From NCBI RefSeq assembly GCF_014268585.2, contig NZ_CP077092.1, positions 1,178,001 to 1,242,000 of the forward strand: a DNA stretch of 64,000 nucleotides, written 5' to 3'. How positions within the stretch are numbered: the stretch's first letter is position 1; each line of letters starts with the position of its first letter. The position numbers and the translations under genes are program-made. This DNA is from Pseudomonas iranensis (lineage in GTDB: Bacteria > Pseudomonadota > Gammaproteobacteria > Pseudomonadales > Pseudomonadaceae). Under the pieces are notes generated by a model. It was not told the origin of the DNA. It ran no database searches and saw only the letters and a list, made by a program, of their open reading frames with translations. Positions 39,601-48,665 of this stretch are shown here, piece by piece.

Positions 39601-40776
39601 CTAAGGTTGTGTCTGCGCCCCAGGCACCACCAGCTCCCCCACACAAGCCCCACGCAAATACCCCTCGAACTGCTCGATAATCGCTGCCCAGCCCTGGCGA
39701 CTGCCATGCTGCCGCGCATTCAGCCGCACACAGCGCAACCGCTCATCCTCCTCCAGTAACCACGCCGCCGCTTCGCAAAACGCCTGCTCATCGCCGGGCA
39801 TGGCTGACACGCCGTTGTAGCCGTGGCGAATATGCTGCGCCGCGGCTGCCTGATCATAGGCAACGACGCCGAGTCCCGAAGCCAGGGCTTCCAGCACCAC
39901 ATTGCCGAAGGTTTCGGTCAGGCTGGGAAATACGAACAGATCCCCTGAGGCGTAGTGCGCCGCCAATGCTTCTCCCCGCTGCGCGCCGCAGAAGATCGCC
40001 TCCGGCAGTTCTTTTTCCAGCGCTGAACGCTGCGGGCCATCTCCGACCACGATCAGCTTCAGATGGCGCTGTGGATAAGTTTCGCGCAGACCTTCAAAGC
40101 AGCGTTTGAGCAGGCCCAGATTTTTCTCCGGGGCGAGTCTTCCTACGTGGATGACCGCGATATCTTTATCAGAGAGTCCCCATTGCTCACGCAACGCGCT
40201 CTGACGTTTGCTCGGATGAAACAACTGGCTGTCCACGCCCCGCGACAACAACGCCAGCCGCTCGAAATGCCGCCGCTCCAGTTCCAGGCGCTGACTGACG
40301 CTCGGCACCAGAGTCATTGCCGAACGATTGTGAAACCAGCGCAGGTAATGAGTGAGCATCCGCGTCAGCAGGCCGAGGCCGTACTGGCTGGTGTATTGCT
40401 GGAAGTTGGTGTGAAAACCGCTCACCACCGCAATCCCCAGGCGCCGTGCGGCGCGCAGTGCCGACAACCCGAGTGGGCCTTCCGTGGCGATGTACAGCAC
40501 ATCCGGCCGCTGACGTTTCCAGCGCCGCAGCAGTTTATGCATCGACGACTGGCCCCATTGCAGCCCCGGATAGCCCGGTAATGGCCATCCGCGACACAGC
40601 AACAGCGCATCGTCTTCGCTGCGTTGCGGATCGGTGGCCTGGCGCGGGCGTACAAGCTCCACCTGATGCCCACGTGCGCGCAAACCCTCGCACAAGCGGC
40701 CAAGGGTATTGGCCACGCCGTTGATTTCCGGTGGGAAGGTTTCGCTGATGAGGGTGATATGTAGAGCTGTCGTCAT
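39601..40776 (-). CDS. GT4-family glycosyltransferase (mannosyltransferase-like)
   Basis: A 391-residue glycosyltransferase with two Rossmann-like halves. The N-terminal motif is ISETFPPEINGVANTLGRLCEGL, and the C-terminal donor site includes VGRLAPEKNLGLLKRCFEGL and PSLTETFGNVVLEALASGLGVVAYD. This pattern is typical of GDP-mannose alpha-mannosyltransferases of the PimB/MgtA type, but the sugar and acceptor are not determined. The ATG at 40776 was preferred over 40800 because GAGG lies in front. There is no linked polysaccharide operon; it is next to cysZ. Confidence 0.88.
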   Translation of the reverse strand: MTTALHITLISETFPPEINGVANTLGRLCEGLRARGHQVELVRPRQATDPQRSEDDALLLCRGWPLPGYPGLQWGQSSMHKLLRRWKRQRPDVLYIATEGPLGLSALRAARRLGIAVVSGFHTNFQQYTSQYGLGLLTRMLTHYLRWFHNRSAMTLVPSVSQRLELERRHFERLALLSRGVDSQLFHPSKRQSALREQWGLSDKDIAVIHVGRLAPEKNLGLLKRCFEGLRETYPQRHLKLIVVGDGPQRSALEKELPEAIFCGAQRGEALAAHYASGDLFVFPSLTETFGNVVLEALASGLGVVAYDQAAAAQHIRHGYNGVSAMPGDEQAFCEAAAWLLEEDERLRCVRLNARQHGSRQGWAAIIEQFEGYLRGACVGELVVPGAQTQP

Positions 40777-40840
40777 GACCTCAGTGTCGGCTGAGGCCAT
40801 GTCGAGCTTGTTACGGTCGGATGATGGATTTGTGACGCGG

Positions 40841-41593
40841 TCAGTGCTGGATCACCAGATTTTCGGCACCACGTTCACGCACCCAGAACAACGTCGCCCC
40901 GGCTACCGCCGCCGGCATCATCAGGATGTTGACCACCGGAATCAGCAACACCAGATAGACGATCCCGCCAAAACTCATGCTCTGCCAGCGCTTCTGCCGC
41001 AGCCAGGCGAGCATCTCGTTCCAGCCGAGTTTGTGGTTGTCCGCCGGGTAGTCGATGTACTGGATGGCCATCATCCACACGCCGAACAGCAGCCATAACG
41101 GCGCGGCGACGATATTCACCACTGGGATGAACGACAGGATGAACAGGCCGATGGCGCGCGGCAGGAAGTAGCCGAGCTTGCGCATTTCCCGGGATAGGGT
41201 GCGCGGGATCATCGCGATCAGTTCGCCCCAACTGAACGCCGGGAAATCATCGGTGCCGCGCACCACCACTTCGACTTTCTCCGCGAGGAAGCCGTTGAAC
41301 GGTGCGGCAATGATGTTGGCGAGCATGGTGAAGGTGAAAAACACCATCAAGGCCACCAGGACCACGAACAGCGGCCAGAGGATATAGCTGAGGAAACTCA
41401 GCCATTCAGGCAACGACGGCATCAGCGTGTCGACCCACAGGCTGAACTGGTGGCCGGCCAGATAGATCAATCCGACGAACAGCACCAGGTTGATCGCCAG
41501 CGGCAACAACACGAACAGGCGCAGGCCAGGGCTCAGGACCAGTTTGAGGCCTTCGCGCAGGTATTGCGGGCCGGACAGAACAGGGGCGGGCAT
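40841..41593 (-). CDS. cysZ: Sulfate transporter-associated membrane protein CysZ
   Basis: A 250-residue inner-membrane protein with four or more hydrophobic segments and the CysZ/EI24 family features [31 protein letters not shown] and [17 protein letters not shown]. CysZ supports sulfate uptake for cysteine synthesis. The frame extends upstream, but [12 protein letters not shown] at 41593 has GGAG ahead and matches the family. It is divergent from trxB across 312 bases, its usual neighbour in Pseudomonas. Confidence 0.93.
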   Translation of the reverse strand: MPAPVLSGPQYLREGLKLVLSPGLRLFVLLPLAINLVLFVGLIYLAGHQFSLWVDTLMPSLPEWLSFLSYILWPLFVVLVALMVFFTFTMLANIIAAPFNGFLAEKVEVVVRGTDDFPAFSWGELIAMIPRTLSREMRKLGYFLPRAIGLFILSFIPVVNIVAAPLWLLFGVWMMAIQYIDYPADNHKLGWNEMLAWLRQKRWQSMSFGGIVYLVLLIPVVNILMMPAAVAGATLFWVRERGAENLVIQH

Positions 41594-42868
<1,275 letters not shown>

Positions 42869-42878
42869 GACCGCAGGG

Positions 42879-42918
42879 CACAAAAAAAACCGGCCAGAGA
42901 TTGGCCGGTTTTTTTGTG
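42879..42918 (+). terminator. Terminator after trxB
   Basis: ACCGGCCA and TGGCCGGT form a stem around GAGAT, extended by A8 on the left and T7 on the right; GCAC and GTGC close the base. Confidence 0.93.
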
Positions 42919-42944
42919 CACGCTCTTCCTGCTCCAACGCAATT

Positions 42945-43052
42945 CGATCGTTCCCACGCTCTGCGTGGGAATGCAGCCCGAGACGCTCTGCGTCCCAAAG
43001 CGGACGCAGAGCGTCCAATGAGGCATTCCCACGCGGAGCGTGGGAACGATCC
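42945..43052. repeat. Composite palindromic repeat (ATCGTTCCCACGC family)
   Basis: ATCGTTCCCACGCTCTGCGT (from 42947) and the reverse-complement unit ending GCGTGGGAACGAT (43050) flank an inner palindrome, GACGCTCTGCGTCC with GGACGCAGAGCGTC. Each arm is itself palindromic, so a branched hairpin can form. It lies in the convergent gap between trxB and the HopJ-like gene. Confidence 0.85.
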
Positions 43053-43063
43053 GAATCCCGTTG

Positions 43064-43402
43064 TTAGCGGCGGGTCAGGGGTTGTGCGGTGAATTTCACC
43101 CCGGCCAGGCCGTGCTTGATCAACGCGCGAATATTACCGTGATCGCTGCCCTCAGGCGTCGCCAGCACCGAACGGTAATGCTCGCCGAACGCCAGCAGCG
43201 CTTCTTCATCGCTCAGACCTTCCAGCAGTGCCAGACCCAGGGTCTTGCAGGAGCCTTCGTTCTGCCCTTCAGCGTTTTCCACGCCGCCGTTGTTGAATGC
43301 TTGCGGCTGGTAGTCGTAACCGGCGGCGATGAACGCCAGGGTGTCGGCGAAAGCATGCTCGCCACTCTTGAGGCTGGCGCGCAGGGTGTTCAGATCAGTC
43401 AT
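43064..43402 (-). CDS. HopJ-family protein
   Basis: A 112-residue protein of the HopJ family, named after a P. syringae type III effector but widely found in bacteria with no type III system. It has the family pattern FADTLAFIAAGYDYQPQAFNNG and SCKTLGLALLEGLSDEEALLAFGEHY. No secretion genes lie nearby, so a housekeeping function is more likely than an effector role. The start at 43402 overlaps the end of the DUF1244 gene by 8 bases, so the pair is co-translated. Confidence 0.85.
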   Translation of the reverse strand: MTDLNTLRASLKSGEHAFADTLAFIAAGYDYQPQAFNNGGVENAEGQNEGSCKTLGLALLEGLSDEEALLAFGEHYRSVLATPEGSDHGNIRALIKHGLAGVKFTAQPLTRR

Positions 43403-43691
43403 TGGGTTTTCCTTTGGCAAACGCCGCTTGCTGTTCGGCGCTGGCTTCTTGCTGGTATTGGGCTTTCCACTCGGCGTAGGGCATGCCGTACACCACTTCG
43501 CGGGCGTCATCGAGGCTGACCTCGATCTGGCGTTGGTCGGCTTCGGCCTTGTACCACTTCGACAGGCAGTTGCGGCAGAACCCGGCAAGGTTCATCAGGT
43601 CGATGTTCTGCACGTCCTTGCGGCTGTCGAGGTGGGCGACCAGTCGGCGAAAGGCGGCGGCTTCGAGTTCCAGGCGTTGTTGATCAGTCAT
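43395..43691 (-). CDS. DUF1244 protein
   Basis: A 98-residue protein of the DUF1244 family. The conserved core is FRRLVAHLDSRKDVQNIDLMNLAGFCRNCLSKWYKAEA, with the two conserved cysteines of FCRNCLSKW. The function is unknown. The start MTDQQRLELEAAAF at 43691 was chosen because the family pattern begins there. It overlaps the HopJ-like gene. Confidence 0.86.
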   Translation of the reverse strand: MTDQQRLELEAAAFRRLVAHLDSRKDVQNIDLMNLAGFCRNCLSKWYKAEADQRQIEVSLDDAREVVYGMPYAEWKAQYQQEASAEQQAAFAKGKPND

Positions 43692-43716
43692 GGGGGGTCT
43701 CTTCGAGACAGCTTTG

Positions 43717-43791
43717 AGCGGCAAGCTTCAAGCTGCAAGATGGGTGTCTGTGAGCAAAGTTTACAGCTTGCGGCTTGAGGCTTGAAGCTAG
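43717..43791. repeat. Imperfect inverted repeat, GCTTCAAGCTGCAAG family
   Basis: AGCGGCAAGCTTCAAGCTGC (43717 on) and CTTGCGGCTTGAGGCTTGAA (43768 on) are imperfect reverse complements. The right arm touches the folX stop. It looks like another dispersed extragenic palindrome of pseudomonads and may stop folX transcription. Confidence 0.7.
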
Positions 43792-44159
43792 CGGCTCGCC
43801 GCGAGCGTAATCGATACCGACTCGGCGAAGCGCAGGGCGTGCGGTTTGTCGACTTCGACTTCGGCGTACAGCACCGATGCATTGGTCATCACCAGGTCGA
43901 GCAATTCCTGGGTCAGGCGTTCGAGCAGCGCGAAGCGGTTACCTTCGACGTGGGCGATGATCGCTTTGGTGATGGTGCGGTAATTCAGCGCGTGGTCGAT
44001 GTCGTTGTCACGCACCGCCTCCTGCGCTGCGTACAGAATGGTCAGGTTGATCAGCACATCCTGCTTGTTGAGGATTTCGTCCTCGTTGATGCCGATAAAG
44101 GTGCGCAGGCGCAGATCCTTGACCCGGATGCGCGCCATTCCCGGTTGAAGTTGTGGCAT
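43788..44159 (-). CDS. folX: Dihydroneopterin triphosphate 2'-epimerase FolX
   Basis: A 123-residue protein of the FolB/FolX fold. The active-site regions are [23 protein letters not shown] and [20 protein letters not shown]. FolX and FolB are close relatives; the N-terminal [20 protein letters not shown] and the adjacent folM point to FolX, which makes the monapterin branch precursor. A start at MARIRV is possible. It lies 72 bases after folM on the same strand. Confidence 0.88.
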   Translation of the reverse strand: MPQLQPGMARIRVKDLRLRTFIGINEDEILNKQDVLINLTILYAAQEAVRDNDIDHALNYRTITKAIIAHVEGNRFALLERLTQELLDLVMTNASVLYAEVEVDKPHALRFAESVSITLAASR

Positions 44160-44231
44160 TGATTTGCTCCGTCCAGTCTATTGCAGGCGTTCTGGTGGAT
44201 CTTACTCGACTCGCGGCCGAAGCGGGACGGC

Positions 44232-44942
44232 CTATTTGACGTGCCGTCCGCCGTTGACGGTGAGGGTCGTGCCGGTGACATAGGGATTGTCGAGCAGATA
44301 GCGCAGGCTCTGGTAGATCACCTCGCTGCCGGGCTCGATACCCAAGGCGGACTTGGCCAGTGCCTTGGCGCGGTACGCCGCGTCATCGTCGGGGTTGAAC
44401 AATAACAGCGCCGGAGCGATGCCGTTGACCTTGATGGCCGGCGCAAAGCGCGCGGCAAACGACAGGGTCAGACTGTCGAGCCCGGCCTTGCTGGCGCAAT
44501 AACCGATGTGTTTGCTGCTGCCTTTGCGGGTGACGTCGTCACTGATGTGGATGATGTCGGCTGGCGTTGAATGCTGCAGCAACTCGGCGCAGTGCAGGTT
44601 GATCAGGTAAGGCGCGAGCATGTGAATGTTGAACATGCGATTGAAGGCTTGTGCTTCGCTGCCCTGGGTTTCTGCCAGCCATTCGGAGGCGTTGTGCACG
44701 ACGGCGCGCAAGCTGTCGGTGTGGGCTTTCAGCGCGTCGATGAAGGCAAGAATCCCGGCCTCGCTGGAAAAGTCCGCGAACAGCGCTGTCGCGCCAAGAT
44801 CGCGAAGTGCCTGCACGCCCGGTCGCTCGGTGCGGTAGGTGAAAATCAGCGGGTGGCCGTCCTCGATCAAGCGCTGCGCGCAGTGCAAACCGACACGCTG
44901 GCCGGCGCCGGTGATGAGGATCGGGGCTGCGGAATCTGGCAT
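44232..44942 (-). CDS. folM: Dihydromonapterin reductase FolM (SDR)
   Basis: A 236-residue short-chain dehydrogenase. The NADPH site is ILITGAGQRVGLHCAQRLIEDG, the catalytic Tyr-Lys lies in HIGYCASKAGLDSL, and HISDDVTRKGS precedes it. FolM reduces dihydromonapterin to tetrahydromonapterin, the cofactor for phenylalanine hydroxylase in Pseudomonas. The pair with folX supports the call. In P. aeruginosa a folE lies between the two genes, but it is absent here. Confidence 0.9.
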   Translation of the reverse strand: MPDSAAPILITGAGQRVGLHCAQRLIEDGHPLIFTYRTERPGVQALRDLGATALFADFSSEAGILAFIDALKAHTDSLRAVVHNASEWLAETQGSEAQAFNRMFNIHMLAPYLINLHCAELLQHSTPADIIHISDDVTRKGSSKHIGYCASKAGLDSLTLSFAARFAPAIKVNGIAPALLLFNPDDDAAYRAKALAKSALGIEPGSEVIYQSLRYLLDNPYVTGTTLTVNGGRHVK

Positions 44943-45000
44943 GGGCGGCTCGCATCGCGGTTGAAGCGAAAACTATAACAGGCTCGCCGTCCGCTGCAGA

Positions 45001-45570
45001 TCAGCGATTCTGCGCCGACGGTGCGCCAGCCAATGGCCGCGTCGGCGTGCTGTTCAACCAGTTCGCCAGCAGGCGCGTCGACAACGGGATGAAGAAATAC
45101 ACCATCAGCGGCGTCAGGCACGCCGTGCCGATCAATATCCGCGGCAACAGGCTCAACTCAGCCAGCAGCGGGCCGAGGATAAAGTTGAAAATCAGCGACA
45201 CCGGGAAAAACGCCAGCCAGATCGCCACGGCCTGTTTCCAGCGCGGTGGACGTTGTCCGGTCGCACCAAACCAGCCTTCAATGCCGCTGACCCGGTGCTC
45301 TTTGGGATGTTCGAACAAATCGCTGCCGCGGTTAAGCCAGGCGGTACGCGACGCCGAGTATTCCCACGCATGCAGGGTCTGCTCATCGACAAATCGGAAG
45401 ATAATCTGGAATTCGTTGTCACCGGGCGGTGGCGCAAGGACGCCGGAGCCCAGGTAGCCGGGGAAGTCGGTGGCCAGTTGCTCGCCTTCGCGCAACCATG
45501 CAATGAGATCGTGATAGCGGCCATCAGCGACGCGACGCGCTACCATCAACGTAACGGGGGAAGTAGACAT
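45001..45570 (-). CDS. ABM-domain protein with C-terminal membrane segments
   Basis: A 189-residue protein. The N-terminal 100 residues form an antibiotic-biosynthesis-monooxygenase-like ferredoxin fold (MVARRVADGRYHDLIAWLREGE, then FRFVDEQTLHAWEYSASR), followed by two predicted membrane helices (AIWLAFFPVSLIFNFILGPLL and LIGTACLTPLMVYFFIPL). Related proteins are annotated only by the ABM domain and their substrate is unknown. The start MSTSPVTLMV at 45570 matches the domain boundary. It is divergent from the MerR-type gene. Confidence 0.83.
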   Translation of the reverse strand: MSTSPVTLMVARRVADGRYHDLIAWLREGEQLATDFPGYLGSGVLAPPPGDNEFQIIFRFVDEQTLHAWEYSASRTAWLNRGSDLFEHPKEHRVSGIEGWFGATGQRPPRWKQAVAIWLAFFPVSLIFNFILGPLLAELSLLPRILIGTACLTPLMVYFFIPLSTRLLANWLNSTPTRPLAGAPSAQNR

Positions 45571-45714
45571 TTTGTATCTCCGTATTTCGAGCGCGTCGTT
45601 CCGGGTAGGAACTTCGCCTGACGCAGGCCGGGGTAGAGGCCTGCGCTTTACAACAAGCAAGGATTATTCCTGATTTTGTCGATTAAACCAGCCATATTCG
45701 TCGCAGATCACTAC

Positions 45715-45743
45715 TTGAAGGTTTCCAGTCCATCATGTTTAAA
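45715..45743 (+). promoter_or_regulatory. Candidate sigma-70 promoter of the MerR-type gene
   Basis: TTGAAG (45715-45720) and TTTAAA (45738-45743) are separated by 17 bases, about 20 bases ahead of the MerR start. This is a weak pattern-based call. Confidence 0.3.
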
Positions 45744-45763
45744 ATGGGATCCAATAAACCGAC

Positions 45764-46741
45764 ATGGAAGTTGACCGCCAGATGCCTGTAATCACGGATA
45801 CTCGCCCGGCCTCAACAGCACCCGGCACGCTCGAACGCGAAGAGCTGTTCCCCATCCGCGAAGTGGCGCGCCTCACCGGCGTCAATCCGGTGACCCTGCG
45901 GGCCTGGGAGCGTCGCTACGGATTGATCCAGCCGACCCGCACCGAAAGCGGGCATCGTTTGTATTCCATGAACGATATCGAGCGTGTTCGCAGCATCGTC
46001 GACTGGATCGATCGCGGCGTGGCCGTGAGCAAAGTCGGCAAGATCCTGGCGAAAACAGAGCCTCTGAAGGTGCTGGCAAACTTTATCCCCGATGATCATG
46101 TGCAGGCCGATTACAAGCAATGGCAGGAGCAGGTTCAGCAGGCGGTCAGTGAGTTCGACGATCAGCAGCTGGATCGCGTCTACGGACAGATTTTCTCGTC
46201 GTACACGCTGCCAGTGGTGTTCGAAGCCATCATCATGCCGTTGTGGCGGCAATTGCTGCAGCGCCAGGACGCTTTCGGGCAAACCAGCGAATGGTTGTTT
46301 CTCGACGGATTTCTCAGGGCGCGCGTGCTGCAGCGCATCATCATGCTGCGGGGGGCTCAACCGCGCCGGGTGGTCGTCAGTGCGCTTGCGGGGCAATGCA
46401 GAGAGCTTGAGTTGCTGGTCGCGGCGCTGTTTCTCAGCGGCAACGATTCTGGCGTGCGGGTGCTGACCACGGGCCAGCCTTTCGATGAATTGACGCTGGT
46501 CTGCGAAAAGGTCAAGCCTGACGCACTTGTGCTGTTTTCCAATCATGCCCCCGGCACAGAGCTGCCCCGACGCCTGAATCGTCTGGCACTGAGCCTCGAC
46601 TGTCAGTTGATGCTGGCCGGCGATGCCTCGGAACTGGCCGAAGACAGCCTGGCCGGTTCTTCGGTGGCCTGCCTCGGTAACGAGGGCGCGACAATGCGCC
46701 AGCGCATGAAACAATTCATGGCAGGCAAACTGGATACCTGA
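45764..46741 (+). CDS. MerR-family transcriptional regulator, LitR/CarH-like without a B12 site
   Basis: A 325-residue regulator. The MerR winged helix occupies residues about 28-97 (REVARLTGVNPVTLRAWERRYGLIQPT). A helical and Rossmann-like region follows that resembles LitR/CarH light regulators (VVVSALAGQCRELELLVAALFL, then GVRVLTTGQPFDELTLVCEKVKPDALVLFS). The B12-binding DxHxxG motif is absent and the equivalent site reads AGQCRELELL, so it probably does not bind adenosylcobalamin. Such class II LitR proteins in Pseudomonas act with short LOV photoreceptors, and one lies 0.7 kb away. The start may instead be the ATG at 45782. Confidence 0.85.
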   Translation: MEVDRQMPVITDTRPASTAPGTLEREELFPIREVARLTGVNPVTLRAWERRYGLIQPTRTESGHRLYSMNDIERVRSIVDWIDRGVAVSKVGKILAKTEPLKVLANFIPDDHVQADYKQWQEQVQQAVSEFDDQQLDRVYGQIFSSYTLPVVFEAIIMPLWRQLLQRQDAFGQTSEWLFLDGFLRARVLQRIIMLRGAQPRRVVVSALAGQCRELELLVAALFLSGNDSGVRVLTTGQPFDELTLVCEKVKPDALVLFSNHAPGTELPRRLNRLALSLDCQLMLAGDASELAEDSLAGSSVACLGNEGATMRQRMKQFMAGKLDT

Positions 46742-46744
46742 AAC

Positions 46745-47350
46745 TCAGGCGTGCAGGGCGGGGTGGGTCAGGCGATGCTGTTGCAGGATGAACTGGCGCA
46801 AGCGCTCGGTTTCGTCTGCATCGGTCTGGCTCAGTTCGTAAGCGAAGAAACCTTGCTCGGTTTCACGCTCGAAATGGCCGCGCAACGAGATGCGCTCATA
46901 ACCGGAAGGGCTGAACCACAGGGCGAAATGTTTCGGTGGTTTGGTCTTGTTGCGCACTTCCAGCAACACGCCTTTGTGCGACACCTCGTGCACCCACAGC
47001 GTGCCGGGCTGGCCTTTGGCGTTTTCAAGCGCCACCGGCTCTTCAAGAACCAGACGCCATGGGCGCACCATCGGGCCGTCTTCGTAGATGCTCGGCACAC
47101 CGAGACGCAGATGCAGCGCGTGGAACTCGTCTTCCACCAGATGCAGCGGGAAAGTCATCTGCTGATTTTCGAAGTTGGCCTGGATCGTCACCTGCTCGTG
47201 AGCAGCCAGACGTGTGAGCAGGTCACGGATCTGCGAACCACCATTAACCAGCAGACTCGACGTTGCATCCCGCACGTTAAGTTGCGGGTTGTGCTGCATG
47301 GTCTGGATGAAATCCAGCTCGTCCTGGGTGAGGAGGGCGTCGCGCTGCAT
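46745..47350 (-). CDS. PilZ-like flagellar-brake-type protein (degenerate c-di-GMP motif)
   Basis: A 201-residue two-domain soluble protein. The C-terminal half, from about residue 110, resembles a PilZ barrel (PWRLVLEEPVALENAKGQ, then TLWVHEVSHKGVLLEVRNK), preceded by a YcgR-N-like domain. The canonical RxxxR motif is not clear and the DxSxxG motif reads EVSHKG, so c-di-GMP binding is doubtful. Assignment rests on layout and weak similarity. The stop is 3 bases from the convergent MerR stop, with no terminator between. A mirror ORF of the same length on the plus strand is a shadow. Confidence 0.6.
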   Translation of the reverse strand: MQRDALLTQDELDFIQTMQHNPQLNVRDATSSLLVNGGSQIRDLLTRLAAHEQVTIQANFENQQMTFPLHLVEDEFHALHLRLGVPSIYEDGPMVRPWRLVLEEPVALENAKGQPGTLWVHEVSHKGVLLEVRNKTKPPKHFALWFSPSGYERISLRGHFERETEQGFFAYELSQTDADETERLRQFILQQHRLTHPALHA

Positions 47351-47404
47351 GGCTAACTCGAAGTGAATAGTTACAAAGTCATTGGTGATTGTAGTTAATG
47401 ACCA

Positions 47405-47881
47405 TCAGTTCGCGGTTTTGTTTGCGCCGTTCGTCGCTTTCAACGTCGCTAGCTCGCTTTGCAGCGCTGCCACTTGTGCTTCCAGCTGCGCAACCCGCTG
47501 CTGCGCCTTGACCTGAAGCGTTACATCTTTTTGCACGCCGATGAAATAAGTCTGCCCGTCATCGGCGTTTTTTATCGTCGACAATGACAATTCGTTCCAG
47601 AACGGCGTGCCATCCTTGCGATAGTTGCGCAGGATTTCCCGGCAGGAACCGCCTTCACGCAATGTCTCGCGAATCAGCTGCAGGCTTGGTTGATCACGGT
47701 CTCCCGCCTGCAAAAAACGACAGTCCTGGTAGAGGATTTCCTCACTGCTGTAACCGGTCATGCGCTCGAAGGCAGGGTTGACGTAAATAAGGATGTTGTC
47801 CTGCTCGCCTTCTTTTTCAGCGACCACGATTCCGTCATTCGACGCGTTGATCACCATTTGCAGCAGGCTGGCGTTGATCAT
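47405..47881 (-). CDS. Short LOV-domain blue-light photoreceptor
   Basis: A 158-residue single-domain LOV protein, similar from memory to the P. putida PpSB-LOV and SBW25-LOV proteins. The FMN site is clear: the photoactive cysteine is C54 in YQDCRFLQAGDRDQP, preceded by YVNPAFERMTGYSSEEIL and followed by LRNYRKDGTPFWNELSLS and YFIGVQKDVT. It starts with the N-cap MINASLLQMVINASNDGIVVAE and ends in a coiled-coil-like J-alpha helix (VAQLEAQVAALQSELATLKA). There is no output domain, so it must act through a partner. GAAGGGATT precedes the ATG. Confidence 0.93.
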   Translation of the reverse strand: MINASLLQMVINASNDGIVVAEKEGEQDNILIYVNPAFERMTGYSSEEILYQDCRFLQAGDRDQPSLQLIRETLREGGSCREILRNYRKDGTPFWNELSLSTIKNADDGQTYFIGVQKDVTLQVKAQQRVAQLEAQVAALQSELATLKATNGANKTAN

Positions 47882-48034
47882 CCGAGAATCCCTTCCATTG
47901 TGTCAGTGGCAGGCATTCTAGAAGAAAGCCGCGGACTGTCTATAGGCCAGCAGCTTGCATTGAGAGCCAATCGCAACTTCGCGGCATGGGCTGTTACTAT
48001 CGCGGCTCTTTTTTTCAGTTCCAGGATCAGATTG

Positions 48035-48490
48035 ATGAAAGTCGCCATCCTCTCAGGTTCAGTCTACGGCACCGCCGAAGAAGTCGCCCGCCACGCCCAG
48101 AACCTGCTGAAAGCCGCCGGCTTTGAAACCTTCTACAACTCGCGCGCCGCGTTGGCCGATATTCAGGCGTTCGGTCCCGAGGCCCTTCTGGCTGTGACTT
48201 CGACCACTGGCATGGGCGAGCTGCCGGACAACCTGCAACCGTTGTATTCGACCCTGCGCGACCAGTTGCCTGCTTCGTTGCGCGGCCTGCCCGGCGCGGT
48301 GATCGCCCTCGGTGATGCCAGCTATGGCGACACCTTCTGCGGCGGTGGCGAGCAGATGCGCGAACTGTTTGCCGAACTGGGGGTAAACGAGGTTCAGGAA
48401 ATGCTGCGCATCGACGCCAGCGAAAGCGTCACGCCGGAAACCGATGCCGAGCCGTGGCTGGCGCAGTTGATTGAAGCGCTCAAGGGCTGA
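48035..48490 (+). CDS. Flavodoxin-like protein (MioC type)
   Basis: A 151-residue flavodoxin. The FMN phosphate loop is LSGSVYGTAEEVARHA, and the second FMN loop is GDASYGDTFCGGGEQM. It resembles MioC and YqcA flavodoxins, which serve as single-electron carriers. The upstream frame is open, but MKVAILSGSVYGTA at 48035 is the family start. It is divergent from the LOV gene across 153 bases. Confidence 0.88.
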   Translation: MKVAILSGSVYGTAEEVARHAQNLLKAAGFETFYNSRAALADIQAFGPEALLAVTSTTGMGELPDNLQPLYSTLRDQLPASLRGLPGAVIALGDASYGDTFCGGGEQMRELFAELGVNEVQEMLRIDASESVTPETDAEPWLAQLIEALKG

Positions 48491-48665
48491 TCGCGGGCAA
48501 TAATCGCTGCACCTTCTAAGCGTTGTTGCGTTGAAACGGGTCAAGGCTGTTTGCCCGGCTGACTCGTTCAGTCATCAAGCTGGCTGCCAATGCAACTACG
48601 CGATGCCCTGCGCCTGACTAGACTGCTGACACGAGCAGAACAAGAAGAACGCAGAGGTGCATACA

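Noticed and set aside
46751-47356. Plus-strand 201-codon frame mirroring the PilZ-like gene
   Set aside because: Same length and exactly opposite; the minus-strand product has a more natural protein composition and domain layout.
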